Source: Microbacterium sp. EYE_78 (GTDB taxonomy: Bacteria > Actinomycetota > Actinomycetes > Actinomycetales > Microbacteriaceae). From it: a stretch of 64,000 nt of DNA. The stretch spans positions 744,001-808,000 of the forward strand of contig NZ_JAHXMY010000002.1 in NCBI RefSeq assembly GCF_023149035.1, written 5' to 3'. The notes under the pieces were generated by a model. The model had not been told where the DNA came from. It did no database searches and was given only the letters and a program-made list of their open reading frames with translations. Position numbers and translations under genes: made by a program. Below are positions 7,656 through 17,200 of this stretch, one piece after another (position 1 is the first letter of the stretch; each line of letters opens with the position of its first letter).

Positions 7656-9074
7656 TCATCGGCGGGATCGTGCGATCCACGCCTCGACCTCGTCGGCGGT
7701 GCGGGGGATGTCCGCGGACAGGTTCACCGGCCCGGATTCGGTCATCAGGATGTCGTCCTCGATCCGCACGCCGATGCCCCGGTACTCCTCCGGCACGGTG
7801 AGGTCATCGATCTGGAAGTAGAGCCCGGGCTCGATCGTGAAGACCATTCCCGGCTCGAGCTCGCCGTCGTAGTACATCTCCCGTCGCGCCTGGGCGCAGT
7901 CGTGCACGTCGATCCCGAGGTGGTGGCTGGTCCCGTGGACCATGTACCGGCGGTGCTGGCCGCCGCGGTCGGCGTGCAGCGCCTCCTCGGCGCTCACCGG
8001 AAGCAGGCCCCATTCCGCGACCCGCTCCGCGATGACGGCCATGGCCGCCTCGTGGAGGGTGCGGAACCTCACGCCCGGTCGCGCGGCGGCGAACGCGGCG
8101 TCCGCCGCTTCGCGCACGGTCTCGTAGATCGTCCGCTGGATGGGGGTGAAGGTGCCCGAGACCGGCAGGGTGCGGGTGATGTCGGCGGTGTACAGACTGT
8201 CGACCTCGACGCCGGCATCGATCAGCACCAGGTCTCCCGGCAGCACCGCGCCGTCGTTGCGGGTCCAGTGCAGATAGCAGGCGTGCGGGCCGGAGGCCGC
8301 GATGGTGTCGTAGCCCTCGCCGTTGCCGTCGGTGCGTGCGCGCAGATGGAACACGCCCTCGATGGCCCGCTCTCCCCGGGGGGTCTCGATGATGCGGGGC
8401 AGCTCGCCGACGATGTCGTCGAAGCCGCGCGCCGTGGTCTCGACGGCGAGGCGCATCTGCGCGATCTCGTACGGGTCCTTGATCAGGCGGAGCTCCGAGA
8501 CGAAGCGGGTCAGATCGTCGTCCTCATCGACCACGAGGTCGTCGTCCGTCGCCGCGAACGCGTCGATGTGCGCCGTGGCCACGCCGAGGTCGGCGGCGAC
8601 GCCCGCCAGCGACGGACGAGGGCCGATCCAGAACTCGCCGATCGAGGCATCCGCGTAGAACTCCGTCGTCGTGCGGTCGGCCCGCTCCCGCAGATGCAGC
8701 GTGACGTCGTGGCCGGCATCGGTCGGCTCGAAGACGAGGACGGAGTCCGGGACGGCGTCGGCACCCCAGCCGGTCAGGTGCGCGAAGGCGGAGTGCGCAC
8801 GGAAGGGGTAGTCCGTGTCGTTGGAGCGCTGCTTGAACGCCCCGGCCGGGATGACGAGTCGCTTGCCCGGGAACGCGGCCGACACCGCCGCCCGGCGTGC
8901 CGCGGCGTACGGCGCCTGGGCGCGCTGCTCCGGCAGCGATTCGGGGCGTTCGGCCCACCCGGTGGAGATGGTCTCGAGGAAGCCCGTCGGGAACGGCGCC
9001 TTGCGGTTGGATGTGGCAGCGGCGGGGGTCTCGGTGGTCGTCTCGGCGATCGTGTCGCGCTCGTCGGTGGTCAT
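7656..9074 (-). CDS. pepP: Aminopeptidase P family metallopeptidase
   Basis: The 472-residue protein has an N-terminal creatinase-type domain (residues about 40-190, ending with the FWIGPRPSLAG region) and a C-terminal pita-bread metalloprotease domain. Metal ligands are visible: two Asp in DAGVEVDSLYTADITRTLP, His in GTSHHLGIDVHD, Glu in FTIEPGLYF and Glu in VRIEDDIL. It removes N-terminal residues preceding proline. Start ATG at 9074 is preceded by AAGACT and GGAG, so either a short leader or leaderless start is possible. It heads a two-gene leftward operon with the gamma-glutamyltransferase. Confidence 0.9.
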   Translation of the reverse strand: MTTDERDTIAETTTETPAAATSNRKAPFPTGFLETISTGWAERPESLPEQRAQAPYAAARRAAVSAAFPGKRLVIPAGAFKQRSNDTDYPFRAHSAFAHLTGWGADAVPDSVLVFEPTDAGHDVTLHLRERADRTTTEFYADASIGEFWIGPRPSLAGVAADLGVATAHIDAFAATDDDLVVDEDDDLTRFVSELRLIKDPYEIAQMRLAVETTARGFDDIVGELPRIIETPRGERAIEGVFHLRARTDGNGEGYDTIAASGPHACYLHWTRNDGAVLPGDLVLIDAGVEVDSLYTADITRTLPVSGTFTPIQRTIYETVREAADAAFAAARPGVRFRTLHEAAMAVIAERVAEWGLLPVSAEEALHADRGGQHRRYMVHGTSHHLGIDVHDCAQARREMYYDGELEPGMVFTIEPGLYFQIDDLTVPEEYRGIGVRIEDDILMTESGPVNLSADIPRTADEVEAWIARSRR

Positions 9075-9130
9075 CGCTCCAGTCTTCCACCGTCGTGGTC
9101 GGTGCGCACGGGCAGGCCGCTCGCGGAGCG

Positions 9131-10144
9131 TCAGCGGGACGGCTCGAGCTGGACGATCACGGGGCGGTGGTCGCCGCCGGACCCGTCGAGGGAGGTGACC
9201 ACGACGGACCCGGTGGCGGTCCAGGCATCCGTCGCCATGACATGGTCGATCGGCGCACCCAGGATCGCGGGCCAGGCCGTGTCCCACGTGCCGACGCCCC
9301 CGTTGCCGGTGCTGCCGGCGGCGTCGTGGCAGCGTCCGAGCGTCCCGCCGTCGGTGCCGAGGCGATCCATGTGGTCGACGGTCGCGTTGAAATCGCCCGC
9401 CATGATGACGTTCGCACTGGCGCACTGGTCGGCGACCCAGCGCAGGTCGGCCCGCCAGTCGTCCATGTGGTTCTGCCGCGGTGCGACGGCGTGGACGGCG
9501 ACGACGATGGGTCCGTCGCCCTCGACCGGCATCGCCACCACGCTCGGGACGATCGAGGTGTTGCTCGTGCCGGCCGACTCCGACTCGACGACGGCGTAAT
9601 CGCCCAGTTCCGGCGAGATCAGCAGCGTCGTGTAGGTGGCGTCCCACCCCTGGTAGTTCTCCTCGTGCACCCACATCGGGTTGCCGCGCTCGCGCATCGC
9701 GACGGCGATCGCCTCGCCGGTGTCGTCGTTGGTCTCGGGCAGCGCGACGATGTCGACGTCCATCGCGATGGCGGTCTTCACGACCGCGTCGACGTCGGTC
9801 GCGGGGCCTGCGGTGTTCCACGTCATCACCCGGATGCTGTCTGCCGTCGGCTCGGGCAGTTCCGCGTCGCCCAGTCCGCGGACGGCCACGATGGCGACGT
9901 TGGCGACGCACGCGGCGACGGCGACCATCGCGATGCCCGCGCCGAAGCCTCGTGTGCGGCGCGAGAGGCAGAAGAGCAGGCCGATGAGCGCGAGGCCGGC
10001 GAAGCCGATCGCCAGCATGGGACGGAGGGAGACCAGCTGGGCGATCGGGAACGTCTGCTCCAGGCGGAAGAACTGCGGCCACGTCACGATGGCCGCGCCG
10101 ATTGCGGCGGCGATCGTGAGGAGGATCCCGATCAGTCGCAGCAC
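9131..10144 (-). CDS. Membrane-anchored endonuclease/exonuclease/phosphatase (EEP) family protein
   Basis: The 337-residue protein has three N-terminal membrane helices (about 4-22, 38-61 and 70-90) and an extracytoplasmic EEP hydrolase domain from residue 105. Catalytic motifs are RVMTWNTAG, VALPETNDD, IMAGDFNAT and the final GGDHRPVIV. The substrate could be nucleic acid, phospholipid or sugar phosphate. The GTG at 10144 has a TATCGT hexamer 6 nt upstream, which supports this start over inner ones. It diverges from the PHP phosphoesterase gene. Confidence 0.87.
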   Translation of the reverse strand: MLRLIGILLTIAAAIGAAIVTWPQFFRLEQTFPIAQLVSLRPMLAIGFAGLALIGLLFCLSRRTRGFGAGIAMVAVAACVANVAIVAVRGLGDAELPEPTADSIRVMTWNTAGPATDVDAVVKTAIAMDVDIVALPETNDDTGEAIAVAMRERGNPMWVHEENYQGWDATYTTLLISPELGDYAVVESESAGTSNTSIVPSVVAMPVEGDGPIVVAVHAVAPRQNHMDDWRADLRWVADQCASANVIMAGDFNATVDHMDRLGTDGGTLGRCHDAAGSTGNGGVGTWDTAWPAILGAPIDHVMATDAWTATGSVVVTSLDGSGGDHRPVIVQLEPSR

Positions 10145-10150
10145 ACCTCG

Positions 10151-10156
10151 ACGATA
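10151..10156 (-). promoter_or_regulatory. -10 element TATCGT of the EEP gene
   Basis: Read leftward it ends 6 nt before the GTG start at 10144, predicting a leaderless transcript. Confidence 0.5.
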
Positions 10157-10185
10157 GGCGGGGAGGCTGGGGAGTTTCTGCGCGC

Positions 10186-10191
10186 TACGCT
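10186..10191 (+). promoter_or_regulatory. -10 element TACGCT of the PHP gene
   Basis: The hexamer ends 6 nt before the ATG at 10198, so the PHP gene is probably leaderless. It and the EEP hexamer occupy a 53-bp divergent promoter region. Confidence 0.55.
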
Positions 10192-10197
10192 CGAGTC

Positions 10198-11073
10198 ATG
10201 CCAGCCGGATCATCCCGTCCGGCGGTCCCCGCGGGACCCGGTGACCTGCACCTGCATTCCGACCTCTCCGACGGAACGGAGTCCCCGGCCGCCGTGATGG
10301 CCGCCGCGCACCGTCATGGGATCCGCACGGCCGCGCTCACCGACCACGACACGACGTCCGGATGGGCGGAGGCAGCCGATGCCGCGGTCTCGCTCGGGAT
10401 GTCGTTCCTGCCCGGCATGGAGCTGTCCTCGCGCCACGAGTGGCGGAGCATCCACGTCCTCGCCTACCTCTTCGACCCCGACGACGCGACGCTTCGCGCA
10501 CTGACCGATCGCATCCGCGAGTCGAGGCTCACACGGGCCCGCACGATGGCGGACCGCATCGGACGGGACTACGACCTGACGTGGGACGACATCGTCGAGC
10601 AGACGACCGCCGGCGCGACGGTGGGCCGTCCCCACATCGCCGACGCACTCGTCGCCCGCGGGTTCGTGCGCGACCGCGGCGAGGCCTTCGGCGGCATCCT
10701 GAGTCCCGCCAGCGACTACTACGTCGCCCTGTACGCCCCGGACCCCGTGACCGCGGTGGCCGCCGTGACCGGCGCCGGCGGCGTGCCGATCATCGCGCAC
10801 CCGGCCGGTCGTGCGGGACTCCTCCCGCAGAGCGTCATCCGACGGATGCTGGATGCCGGGCTCGCCGGCTTCGAACTCGGTCACCGCGAGAACGTCGAGC
10901 CGGCGCTCGGCGCACTGCGATCCCTCGTGGCGCGGCACGACCTCATCGAGACCGGTTCGAGCGATTATCACGGACGCGGCAAGCCCAACCTCCCGGGCGA
11001 GCACACCACGTCGATCGAGATGATCCGCCGGATCGTCGACCGGGGGACGGGCACGGCGCTCATCACGCCGTAG
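10198..11073 (+). CDS. PHP-domain phosphoesterase (TrpH/RNase AM-like)
   Basis: The 291-residue protein is a PHP-superfamily metallophosphoesterase. Metal-binding motifs are DLHLHSDLSDGT (residues about 16-27), LTDHDTT, the Glu in PGMELSS, the IIAHPAGR motif and ETGSSDYHG near the end. Characterised relatives act on 3',5'-bisphosphonucleotides or remove 5' nucleotides from rRNA precursors; which applies here cannot be told. It converges with the DEAD helicase gene with 20 bp between stops, a neighbour association seen in other Microbacteriaceae. Confidence 0.9.
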   Translation: MPAGSSRPAVPAGPGDLHLHSDLSDGTESPAAVMAAAHRHGIRTAALTDHDTTSGWAEAADAAVSLGMSFLPGMELSSRHEWRSIHVLAYLFDPDDATLRALTDRIRESRLTRARTMADRIGRDYDLTWDDIVEQTTAGATVGRPHIADALVARGFVRDRGEAFGGILSPASDYYVALYAPDPVTAVAAVTGAGGVPIIAHPAGRAGLLPQSVIRRMLDAGLAGFELGHRENVEPALGALRSLVARHDLIETGSSDYHGRGKPNLPGEHTTSIEMIRRIVDRGTGTALITP

Positions 11074-11093
11074 CCCGGGCCGCGGTCAGCGCT

Positions 11094-12617
11094 TCAGGCT
11101 CCCGCGGCCGGGGCGCCTGCTCCCGCACCCGACCCGCCGCGACGGCGGCGGCGGCGGCGCGCGGGGGCGGGCTTGCCGTCGTGGTGCTCCTTGCCGGCGC
11201 CGTCGTGGGTGCCGGCGCCGTCCGCGCTGCGGTCGGCCGCGGCGGCGTCGCCGCCCTGCGCGGCGGAGGTGTCGGCGTCTGCACCCTCGGCGAAGGTCGC
11301 TCCGACACGCGCCTCACCCGAGCCGCCGCGACGGCGACGCCGGCGACGGGTGCCGCTCTCGGCGGTGCCTTCGGCGGCCGCGTCCGCAGCGCGAGCCGGC
11401 GCGGCGGTGCGGGCGGGGGCCGTCTTGGGCGCCGAGGCGATGCGGCCCTTCGTGCCTGCGGGGATGTCGAGGTCCTCGAACAGGTGCGGGCTCGACGAGT
11501 AGGTCTCGAGCGGCTCGGGCTGACCGAAGTCGAGCGCGCGGTTGATGAGCGCCCACTTGTGCAGGTCGTCCCAGTCGACGAACGTCACCGCGATGCCGGT
11601 CTTGCCGGCGCGGCCCGTGCGACCGGCGCGGTGCAGGTAGGTCTGCTCGTCGTCGGGGATCGTGTGGTTGATGACGTGGGTGACGTCGTCGACGTCGATG
11701 CCGCGGGCCGCGACGTCGGTCGCGATGAGCACGTCGCGCTTGCCGGCCTTGAAGGCGGCCATCGAGCGCTCGCGCGCCTCCTGGCTCATGTCGCCGTGGA
11801 CGGCGCCGGCGCTGAACCCGCGGTCGCTGAGCTCGTCGACGAGGCGCTGCGCGGCGCGCTTGGTGCGCGTGAAGATGACGGTCTTGCCGCGACCCTCGGC
11901 CTGCAGGATGCGCGCGATGACCTCGTCCTTGTCGAGGGAGTGCGCGCGGTAGACGAGGTGCTTGATGTTCGCCTGCGTGAGTCCCTCGTCGGGGTCGCTC
12001 GCCCGGATGTGGATGGGGTTGGACATGAACCGGCGCGCGAGGGCGACGATCGGCCCCGGCATGGTGGCCGAGTAGAGCATCGTGTGACGGACGGGCGCGA
12101 CCTTCTGGAAGATCTTCTCGATGTCGGGGAGGAAGCCGAGGTCGAGCATCTTGTCGGCCTCGTCGAGGACGACCTCGGTCGCGTGCGAGAGGTCGAGGAG
12201 CCGCTGGTTGTTGAGGTCGATGAGCCGGCCCGGGGTGCCGACGACGATCTGCGCGCCGGCCTTCAGCTGGTCGATCTGTCCCTCGTAGGCTTTTCCGCCG
12301 TAGATGGCGACGACGCTCGTCGCGCGACCCGAGGTCAGCATGTCCATGTCCTCGTAGACCTGCACGGCGAGCTCGCGGGTCGGGACGACGATGAGGGCCT
12401 TGACGCCCGGCTCGGGGTTCAACCCGAGGCGCTGGACGACCGGGATGCCGAAGCCGAAGGTCTTGCCGGTGCCGGTCTTCGCCTGGCCGATGATGTCCTG
12501 GCCGGGAAGACCCAGCGGGATCGTCTGCTCCTGGATCGGGAACGTGTCGACGATCCCCTTGGCGGCGAGGGTGTCGACGATGTCCTGGTCGACGCCGAGC
12601 TCTGCGAACGTGGTCAT
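11094..12617 (-). CDS. DEAD-box ATP-dependent RNA helicase (RhlE/DeaD type)
   Basis: The 507-residue protein carries all DEAD-box motifs: Q-motif (TFPIQEQTIP), Walker A AKTGTGKT, PTRELAVQ, VLDEADKML, SATMPG, and in the second domain HGDMSQ, ATDVAARGID and HRAGRTGRAG. The C-terminal tail from about residue 400 is disordered, with two separate blocks of seven consecutive Arg followed by GGSG, probably RNA-binding. It unwinds structured RNA, typically in ribosome assembly or cold adaptation. A TAGGGT hexamer at 12720-12725 suggests a leader of roughly 95 nt, unusually long for this window. Confidence 0.93.
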   Translation of the reverse strand: MTTFAELGVDQDIVDTLAAKGIVDTFPIQEQTIPLGLPGQDIIGQAKTGTGKTFGFGIPVVQRLGLNPEPGVKALIVVPTRELAVQVYEDMDMLTSGRATSVVAIYGGKAYEGQIDQLKAGAQIVVGTPGRLIDLNNQRLLDLSHATEVVLDEADKMLDLGFLPDIEKIFQKVAPVRHTMLYSATMPGPIVALARRFMSNPIHIRASDPDEGLTQANIKHLVYRAHSLDKDEVIARILQAEGRGKTVIFTRTKRAAQRLVDELSDRGFSAGAVHGDMSQEARERSMAAFKAGKRDVLIATDVAARGIDVDDVTHVINHTIPDDEQTYLHRAGRTGRAGKTGIAVTFVDWDDLHKWALINRALDFGQPEPLETYSSSPHLFEDLDIPAGTKGRIASAPKTAPARTAAPARAADAAAEGTAESGTRRRRRRRGGSGEARVGATFAEGADADTSAAQGGDAAAADRSADGAGTHDGAGKEHHDGKPAPARRRRRRRGGSGAGAGAPAAGA

Positions 12618-12719
12618 GCTTTCCGTGCCTGTCTGGCGGTGAGATGCCGCCGTGATGAGGGTCCACGCCCTTCACTCAGCCCCAGGCGCGGGGTCCCGAT
12701 CCGACGCCGGGACGGACCC

Positions 12720-12725
12720 ACCCTA
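12720..12725 (-). promoter_or_regulatory. Probable -10 element TAGGGT of the RNA helicase gene
   Basis: Read leftward it would start transcription near 12712, leaving about 95 nt of untranslated leader before the ATG at 12617. Such leaders often allow autoregulation in RNA helicase genes, but no specific structure is proven here. Confidence 0.4.
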
Positions 12726-12748
12726 CCGGAGAGGGGCCTCGCGACCCG

Positions 12749-12754
12749 TAGGCT
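12749..12754 (+). promoter_or_regulatory. -10 element TAGGCT of the ferritin-like gene
   Basis: It ends 6 nt before the GTG at 12761; leaderless transcription is predicted. Confidence 0.55.
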
Positions 12755-12760
12755 GGCCTG

Positions 12761-13495
12761 GTGGTGAGGTGGTTCTGGCAGCGGCGCAGGCCGCCCGGTC
12801 GCATCCTTCGTCTGCGATCCCGCGACGAGGCGAGCGATGTCCGTCGCGTCGACTTCGAGCAGCTCGCCCCCGACGTCGCGACCTACCTCGGCCAGGCCGC
12901 GTACCTGCAGCTCGGGTACGTCGAGACGCTCAGCGGGCTCATCGAGCGCGACGCGGAGCTCTCGCACAAGGAGTCGCTGTCGCGCGCGGCCGGTGCGGCG
13001 CTGTTCAAGCACCAGGCGCTGGTGGCGCTGATCCGCGACCGGGGCGACGACCCGCTCGAGCTGATGCTCCCGTTCCGCGAGCCGCTCGACGCGTTCCGCC
13101 GTGCGACCCACGGCGCCCGCCCGTTGGAGACGATGCTCTCGGTCCACCTGACGGCCGGTCTGCTCGACGACTTCTACCTCTCGCTGTCGGGCAGCTACGG
13201 GGATGCCGGGCGCCGAGCCGCGGCGATCCTCCGGGCCGATGCCGACCGGTCCTCGCTCGTCGGGATCATCACCGACGCCACTGAGGGGGACCCCGAGATG
13301 CGGTCGCTCCTGAGTCTGTGGGGTCGCCGCCTGGTCGGCGACACGCTGCTCGTGGCCCGCGGCGCCCTGCGGCCGGGGACGCTCGACCGACCCGGCGCGC
13401 TGGACCTCGACGACGAGAAGCAGGTCGAGCCGGTGTTCACCCAGCTCCTGGGCGCGCACTCGCGCCGCATGACCACGATCGGTCTGGACGCGTAG
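12761..13495 (+). CDS. Ferritin-like fold protein (Rv3210c / MiaE-like family)
   Basis: The 244-residue protein is mostly helical and matches the actinobacterial ferritin-like family found beside the RNA helicase rhlE and upstream of adnA/B. Candidate metal ligands lie in VETLSGLIERDAELSHKESL and ALFKHQALV, with a further region at LLDDFYLSLSGSYGD. Relatives are annotated as tRNA 2-methylthio-N6-isopentenyladenosine hydroxylase-like on structural grounds, but activity is unproven. It ends convergently with the small membrane-protein gene 27 bp away. Confidence 0.75.
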   Translation: MVRWFWQRRRPPGRILRLRSRDEASDVRRVDFEQLAPDVATYLGQAAYLQLGYVETLSGLIERDAELSHKESLSRAAGAALFKHQALVALIRDRGDDPLELMLPFREPLDAFRRATHGARPLETMLSVHLTAGLLDDFYLSLSGSYGDAGRRAAAILRADADRSSLVGIITDATEGDPEMRSLLSLWGRRLVGDTLLVARGALRPGTLDRPGALDLDDEKQVEPVFTQLLGAHSRRMTTIGLDA

Positions 13496-13522
13496 GCGCC
13501 CGACCCGGCAGGCGACTGCGTC

Positions 13523-13813
13523 TCAGGCGATGCCGAGACGAGCGCGCTCAGCGGCGTCCCGTGCGATTCGGGCGCGGCTGAGGAGGACGATCGCCGCCGC
13601 CGTCACGACGGCCGGCACCACGATCGCGGCAGCCCAGATCCAGAACTGGTCGGGGCCCGTGCCCGCCCAGGTCAGCGCCGTCCACGTCGCCGTCCCTACG
13701 AGCGCTCCGAGCATCGGACCCACGGCCACGCCGCGCGTCTGTCGGTGGGGAAGGGCGAAGTGGGCCCCGGCGCCGAGCAGGGCGCCGAAGACGAGGCCCA
13801 GGACGATGAGCAT
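13523..13813 (-). CDS. Small integral membrane protein, 96 aa
   Basis: The protein has three hydrophobic segments: MLIVLGLVFGALLGAGAHFA, VGPMLGALVGTATWTALTWA and FWIWAAAIVVPAVVTAAAIVLL, with a short charged C-terminus (RARIARDAAERARLG). No family is recognised. Its ATG starts one nt after the TGA of the DUF3107 gene, so the two form a coupled pair. It is probably a membrane protein of the actinobacterial rhlE-adnA neighbourhood. Confidence 0.75.
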   Translation of the reverse strand: MLIVLGLVFGALLGAGAHFALPHRQTRGVAVGPMLGALVGTATWTALTWAGTGPDQFWIWAAAIVVPAVVTAAAIVLLSRARIARDAAERARLGIA

Positions 13814-13814
13814 C

Positions 13815-14036
13815 TCAGGCGACGAAGCCCACGCGCCGCGATTGGTCGGTGCCGACCTCGACGAAGGCGATGCCCGCGGTCGGGATGAGGTAGGTGGCGC
13901 CCTTCGCATCGGCGAGGGTCACGTAGGCGGCGCCGGAGTCCAGTGCGTTCGCGATGGTCTGCTTGACGGCGTCGGCGGTCTCGGCCGACTCGAAGCCGAG
14001 CTCGCGCGAGTTCGCGATTCCGATGCGGATCTCCAC
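13815..14036 (-). CDS. DUF3107 protein (73 aa)
   Basis: The 73-residue protein reads VEIRIGIANSRELGFES at the start, AVKQTIANAL in the middle and TYLIPTAGIAFVEVG near the end, the pattern of DUF3107 (TB9.4-like). These are small soluble proteins of unknown function in actinobacteria, regularly found between the ferritin-like gene and adnA. The GTG at 14036 is the only start that gives the normal family N-terminus. It is followed with one nt spacing by the small membrane-protein gene. Confidence 0.85.
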   Translation of the reverse strand: MEIRIGIANSRELGFESAETADAVKQTIANALDSGAAYVTLADAKGATYLIPTAGIAFVEVGTDQSRRVGFVA

Positions 14037-14189
14037 GGTGATGCCTGCCTTCCCGGCCCGGCGGTCCGGGCGCCATCCGAGCCTACGGCACCCGTCGGAG
14101 CCGGGATGCGGGGGTGCGCTCGCTGTCGGCGAACGCGGCGCTGCGCATCGGCACGGGCGCGTCCTCGGGAGGGTGTCCGTGCCGCCGAT

Positions 14190-14195
14190 TAGCGT
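14190..14195 (+). promoter_or_regulatory. -10 element TAGCGT of adnA
   Basis: It ends 6 nt before the ATG at 14202. The spacer contains GGAGG, so the same bases could serve as a ribosome site on a longer transcript. Confidence 0.5.
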
Positions 14196-14201
14196 GGAGG
14201 C

Positions 14202-17200
14202 ATGCCCTCGGTCGAACCCTCCGTCGTGCCCGATCCGGCGCAGCGCGCGGTGATCGACCTCCCGGTGGATGCGTCTGGGGTGGTGATCGGGGCGCCCGGC
14301 TCGGGCAAGACCGCCACCATCGTGCGTCGCGTGGTCTCCCTGATCGAGCGCGGCCTGCGTCCCGAGCAGATCCTGGTGCTCACCCCGACCCGCCCGGCCG
14401 CCACGGCGTTGCGCGACCGCCTCGCGCTGGGAGTGGGCGTCGCCACGGCAGGACCCCTCGCGCGGTCGGTGGCGGCGTTCGCCTATCAGGTCGTCCGCGC
14501 CCACGCGGTCCATCGCGGAGACGAACCGCCGCAGTTGCTGACGGGACCGGACGAGGACCGCATCATCGGCGACCTGCTCACGGGCGACGCGGAGGACGAG
14601 GCGTCCGCGCCGTCGCGCTGGCCCGAATGGCTGACGCCGGACATCCGGGCCGCGGCCGGCATGCGTGCCGAGATCCGGGCGTTCCTGGCCGAGATGACCA
14701 CGCTGGGGATCGATCCCGGTGCCCTCGCGGAGCGCGGCCGACGCACCGACCGGGCCGTGTGGGTGTCGATGGCGTCCTTCGCCGCGGAGTACGACGCCGT
14801 CCGGGGTCGGATGCGCGGCGCGCACCGGGACGCCGCCGGGCTCGTGCGGGAGGCGGTGGGGCTCCTCCGCGAGCTGCCCGCCGGATCGCCGGCCCTCGGC
14901 GCGGTGGCAGGGCTCCGCGCGGTGCTCGTCGACGATGCGCAGGAAGTGACGCTCGGCGCCGTCGAGCTGCTGGAGGCGTGCCGGGCACGGGGGGTCGCCG
15001 TGCTGGCCTTCGGTGATCCCGACGTGGGCTCGGGGTCCTTCCGCGGCGCGCGCCCCGAGAACTTCGCGCGCCTCGCCACCCGGGTCCACGTGCTGAACGC
15101 GGCGCATCGCGGGACGGCCGCCCAGCGGGACCTCGTGGCCCTGGTGACCCAGCGCATCGGCGCGGCCGGGCTCGTCGAGCACCGGCATCCACCCCGCGGG
15201 GTCGACCCCGACGGGAGCGTCGTCGCGCACGTGCTTCGCTCGGGCGCGGAGGAGTTCGACACGATCGCGCGGCTGCTGCGGGAGCGGCACGTCCACGACG
15301 GCGTCCCGTGGGAGGAGTGCGCCGTGATCGCCCACGACTCCCGTCAGGTGAACGCCCTCGAAGCCGAGCTCTCCGCCCGCGACGTCCCCACGACCGCCGT
15401 CGGCCCCTCGCAGGCCCTCGCCGAGACGCCAATCGTGCGCGACCTGCTCCGGACGGTCGACCTCGCCGCGGTCGATCCGGATGACCGGACCGACGACGAC
15501 GTGCTCGACGTGCTCGTCGGCGGCGGACTGGATCCCGTCGAGCTGCGCCGGCTGCGGGCGGCACTGCGCCATCAGGAGCTGCGATCGGGTGGTGAGCGGT
15601 CTGCGCGCGAGCTCCTCGCGGACGGGATCCGTCATCCGGTCGGGTTCGATCTCGTCGACACCCCGGAGGCGCGACGGGCCGCACGCCTGGCTCGGACCCT
15701 CGACACCCTCGCCCAGCAGCTTCGGACGGGCGCGACCGCCCACGAGCTGCTCTGGACGGTCTGGGAGCAGCGCGGGCTCGAGCGGCAGCTGCAGACCGCG
15801 GCCGACGGTCAGGGCCCGCTCGCGGACCAGGCTCGACGCGACCTCGACGCCGTCGTCGCCCTGTTCGACGCCGCGAAGCGCCACGGCGAGCGGGAGGACG
15901 GGACCTCCCCGCTCGACCACCTCCGCGCGCTCCTGCACTCGGAGGTCGCCGAGGACCGGCTGCGGACGACCTCCGCGACGCGCGGCGTGCAGATCTCCAC
16001 GCCGGCGGCGGCGGTCGGCCTCGAGTTCGACACCGTCGTCATCGCCGGGCTCCAGGACGGCGTCTGGCCCAACCTGCGGGTGCGGGGGAGCCTGCTCGAG
16101 ACCGCATCGCTCGGCGAGCCCGACGACGAGCCGGATGCCCTCGACCGCCGTCGCGCGGTGCTGCACGACGAGCTGCGCCTGTTCGCCCGAGCCGCCTCGC
16201 GCGCGCGTGCGCGACTGGTCGTCACCGCCGTCGCCGATGACGACACCGGTCCGAGCGTCCTGTTCGAGATGCTTCCTCCGGCGCAGCCGGCCCCGCGCTC
16301 CGTCGAGCATCCGCTGACCCTGCGGGGTCTCGTCGCGCTGCATCGCCGTACGCTCACCGACCCGCGCAGCCCCGAGGCCTCCCGCGATGAGGCCGCGGGC
16401 CAGCTCGCGCTGCTCGCGCGGGCCGGCGTCCCCGGCGCGGACCCCGCGCAGTGGTACGGGCTTGCCGCGCCGACCTCCGTCGGGCCGGTGCGCGACCTCG
16501 ACGCCGCTCCGCTCCGGGTCTCGCCGTCGCGCATCCACGCGCTCGAGGAATGCCAGCTCGATTGGGTGATCGGCGACCTCGGCGGCGACCCCGGCGGCGC
16601 GACCGCGGGTCTCGGCACTCTGCTGCATGCGGCGCTCGAGCATGCGGAGGGCGGGGACGACGCGGCGCTGTGGCGCTTCGTGGAGGACGGCTGGACGCAG
16701 CTGGAGTTCGAGGCGGCGTGGATCGATGAGGCCGAGCGGCGTCGCGCACGCGATCTCGTGGCACGCCTCGCCGCGTATCTGCGGGACACGGCGCGCGAGG
16801 GCACGACGCTCGTCGGCGCGGAACCGCACTTCGAGGTGCCGGTCGAGGTTCCGGATGCCGCGCATCCGGCGATCCTCTCCGGGTACATCGACCGCGTGGA
16901 GCGGACGGCCGACGGCCGCGTCGTCATCGTCGACCTGAAGACCGGGCGGAGCGAGGCCACCTCCGATCGGTCGGCCGTCGACAATCCGCAGCTCGCCGCC
17001 TACCAGCTCGCGTTCGAGCGGGGCGCCATCCCCGCAGCCGCGGGCGCCGCCCCCGGGGGCGCGAAGCTCCTGGTGCTCAAGGGGACGCGGAATGCCCCGT
17101 ACGCGCAGCCGCGTCAGGCCCCGTTCGACGACGAGCGCAGGGCCGCCTTCCTCGCCCGCATCGACGCGGCCGTCGAGGTCATGCGCGGCACGAGCTTCAC

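Noticed and set aside
12618..12760. Structured regulatory RNA in the helicase leader
   Set aside because: The leader is about 95 nt and GC-rich, but I cannot identify a defined, conserved fold by eye.
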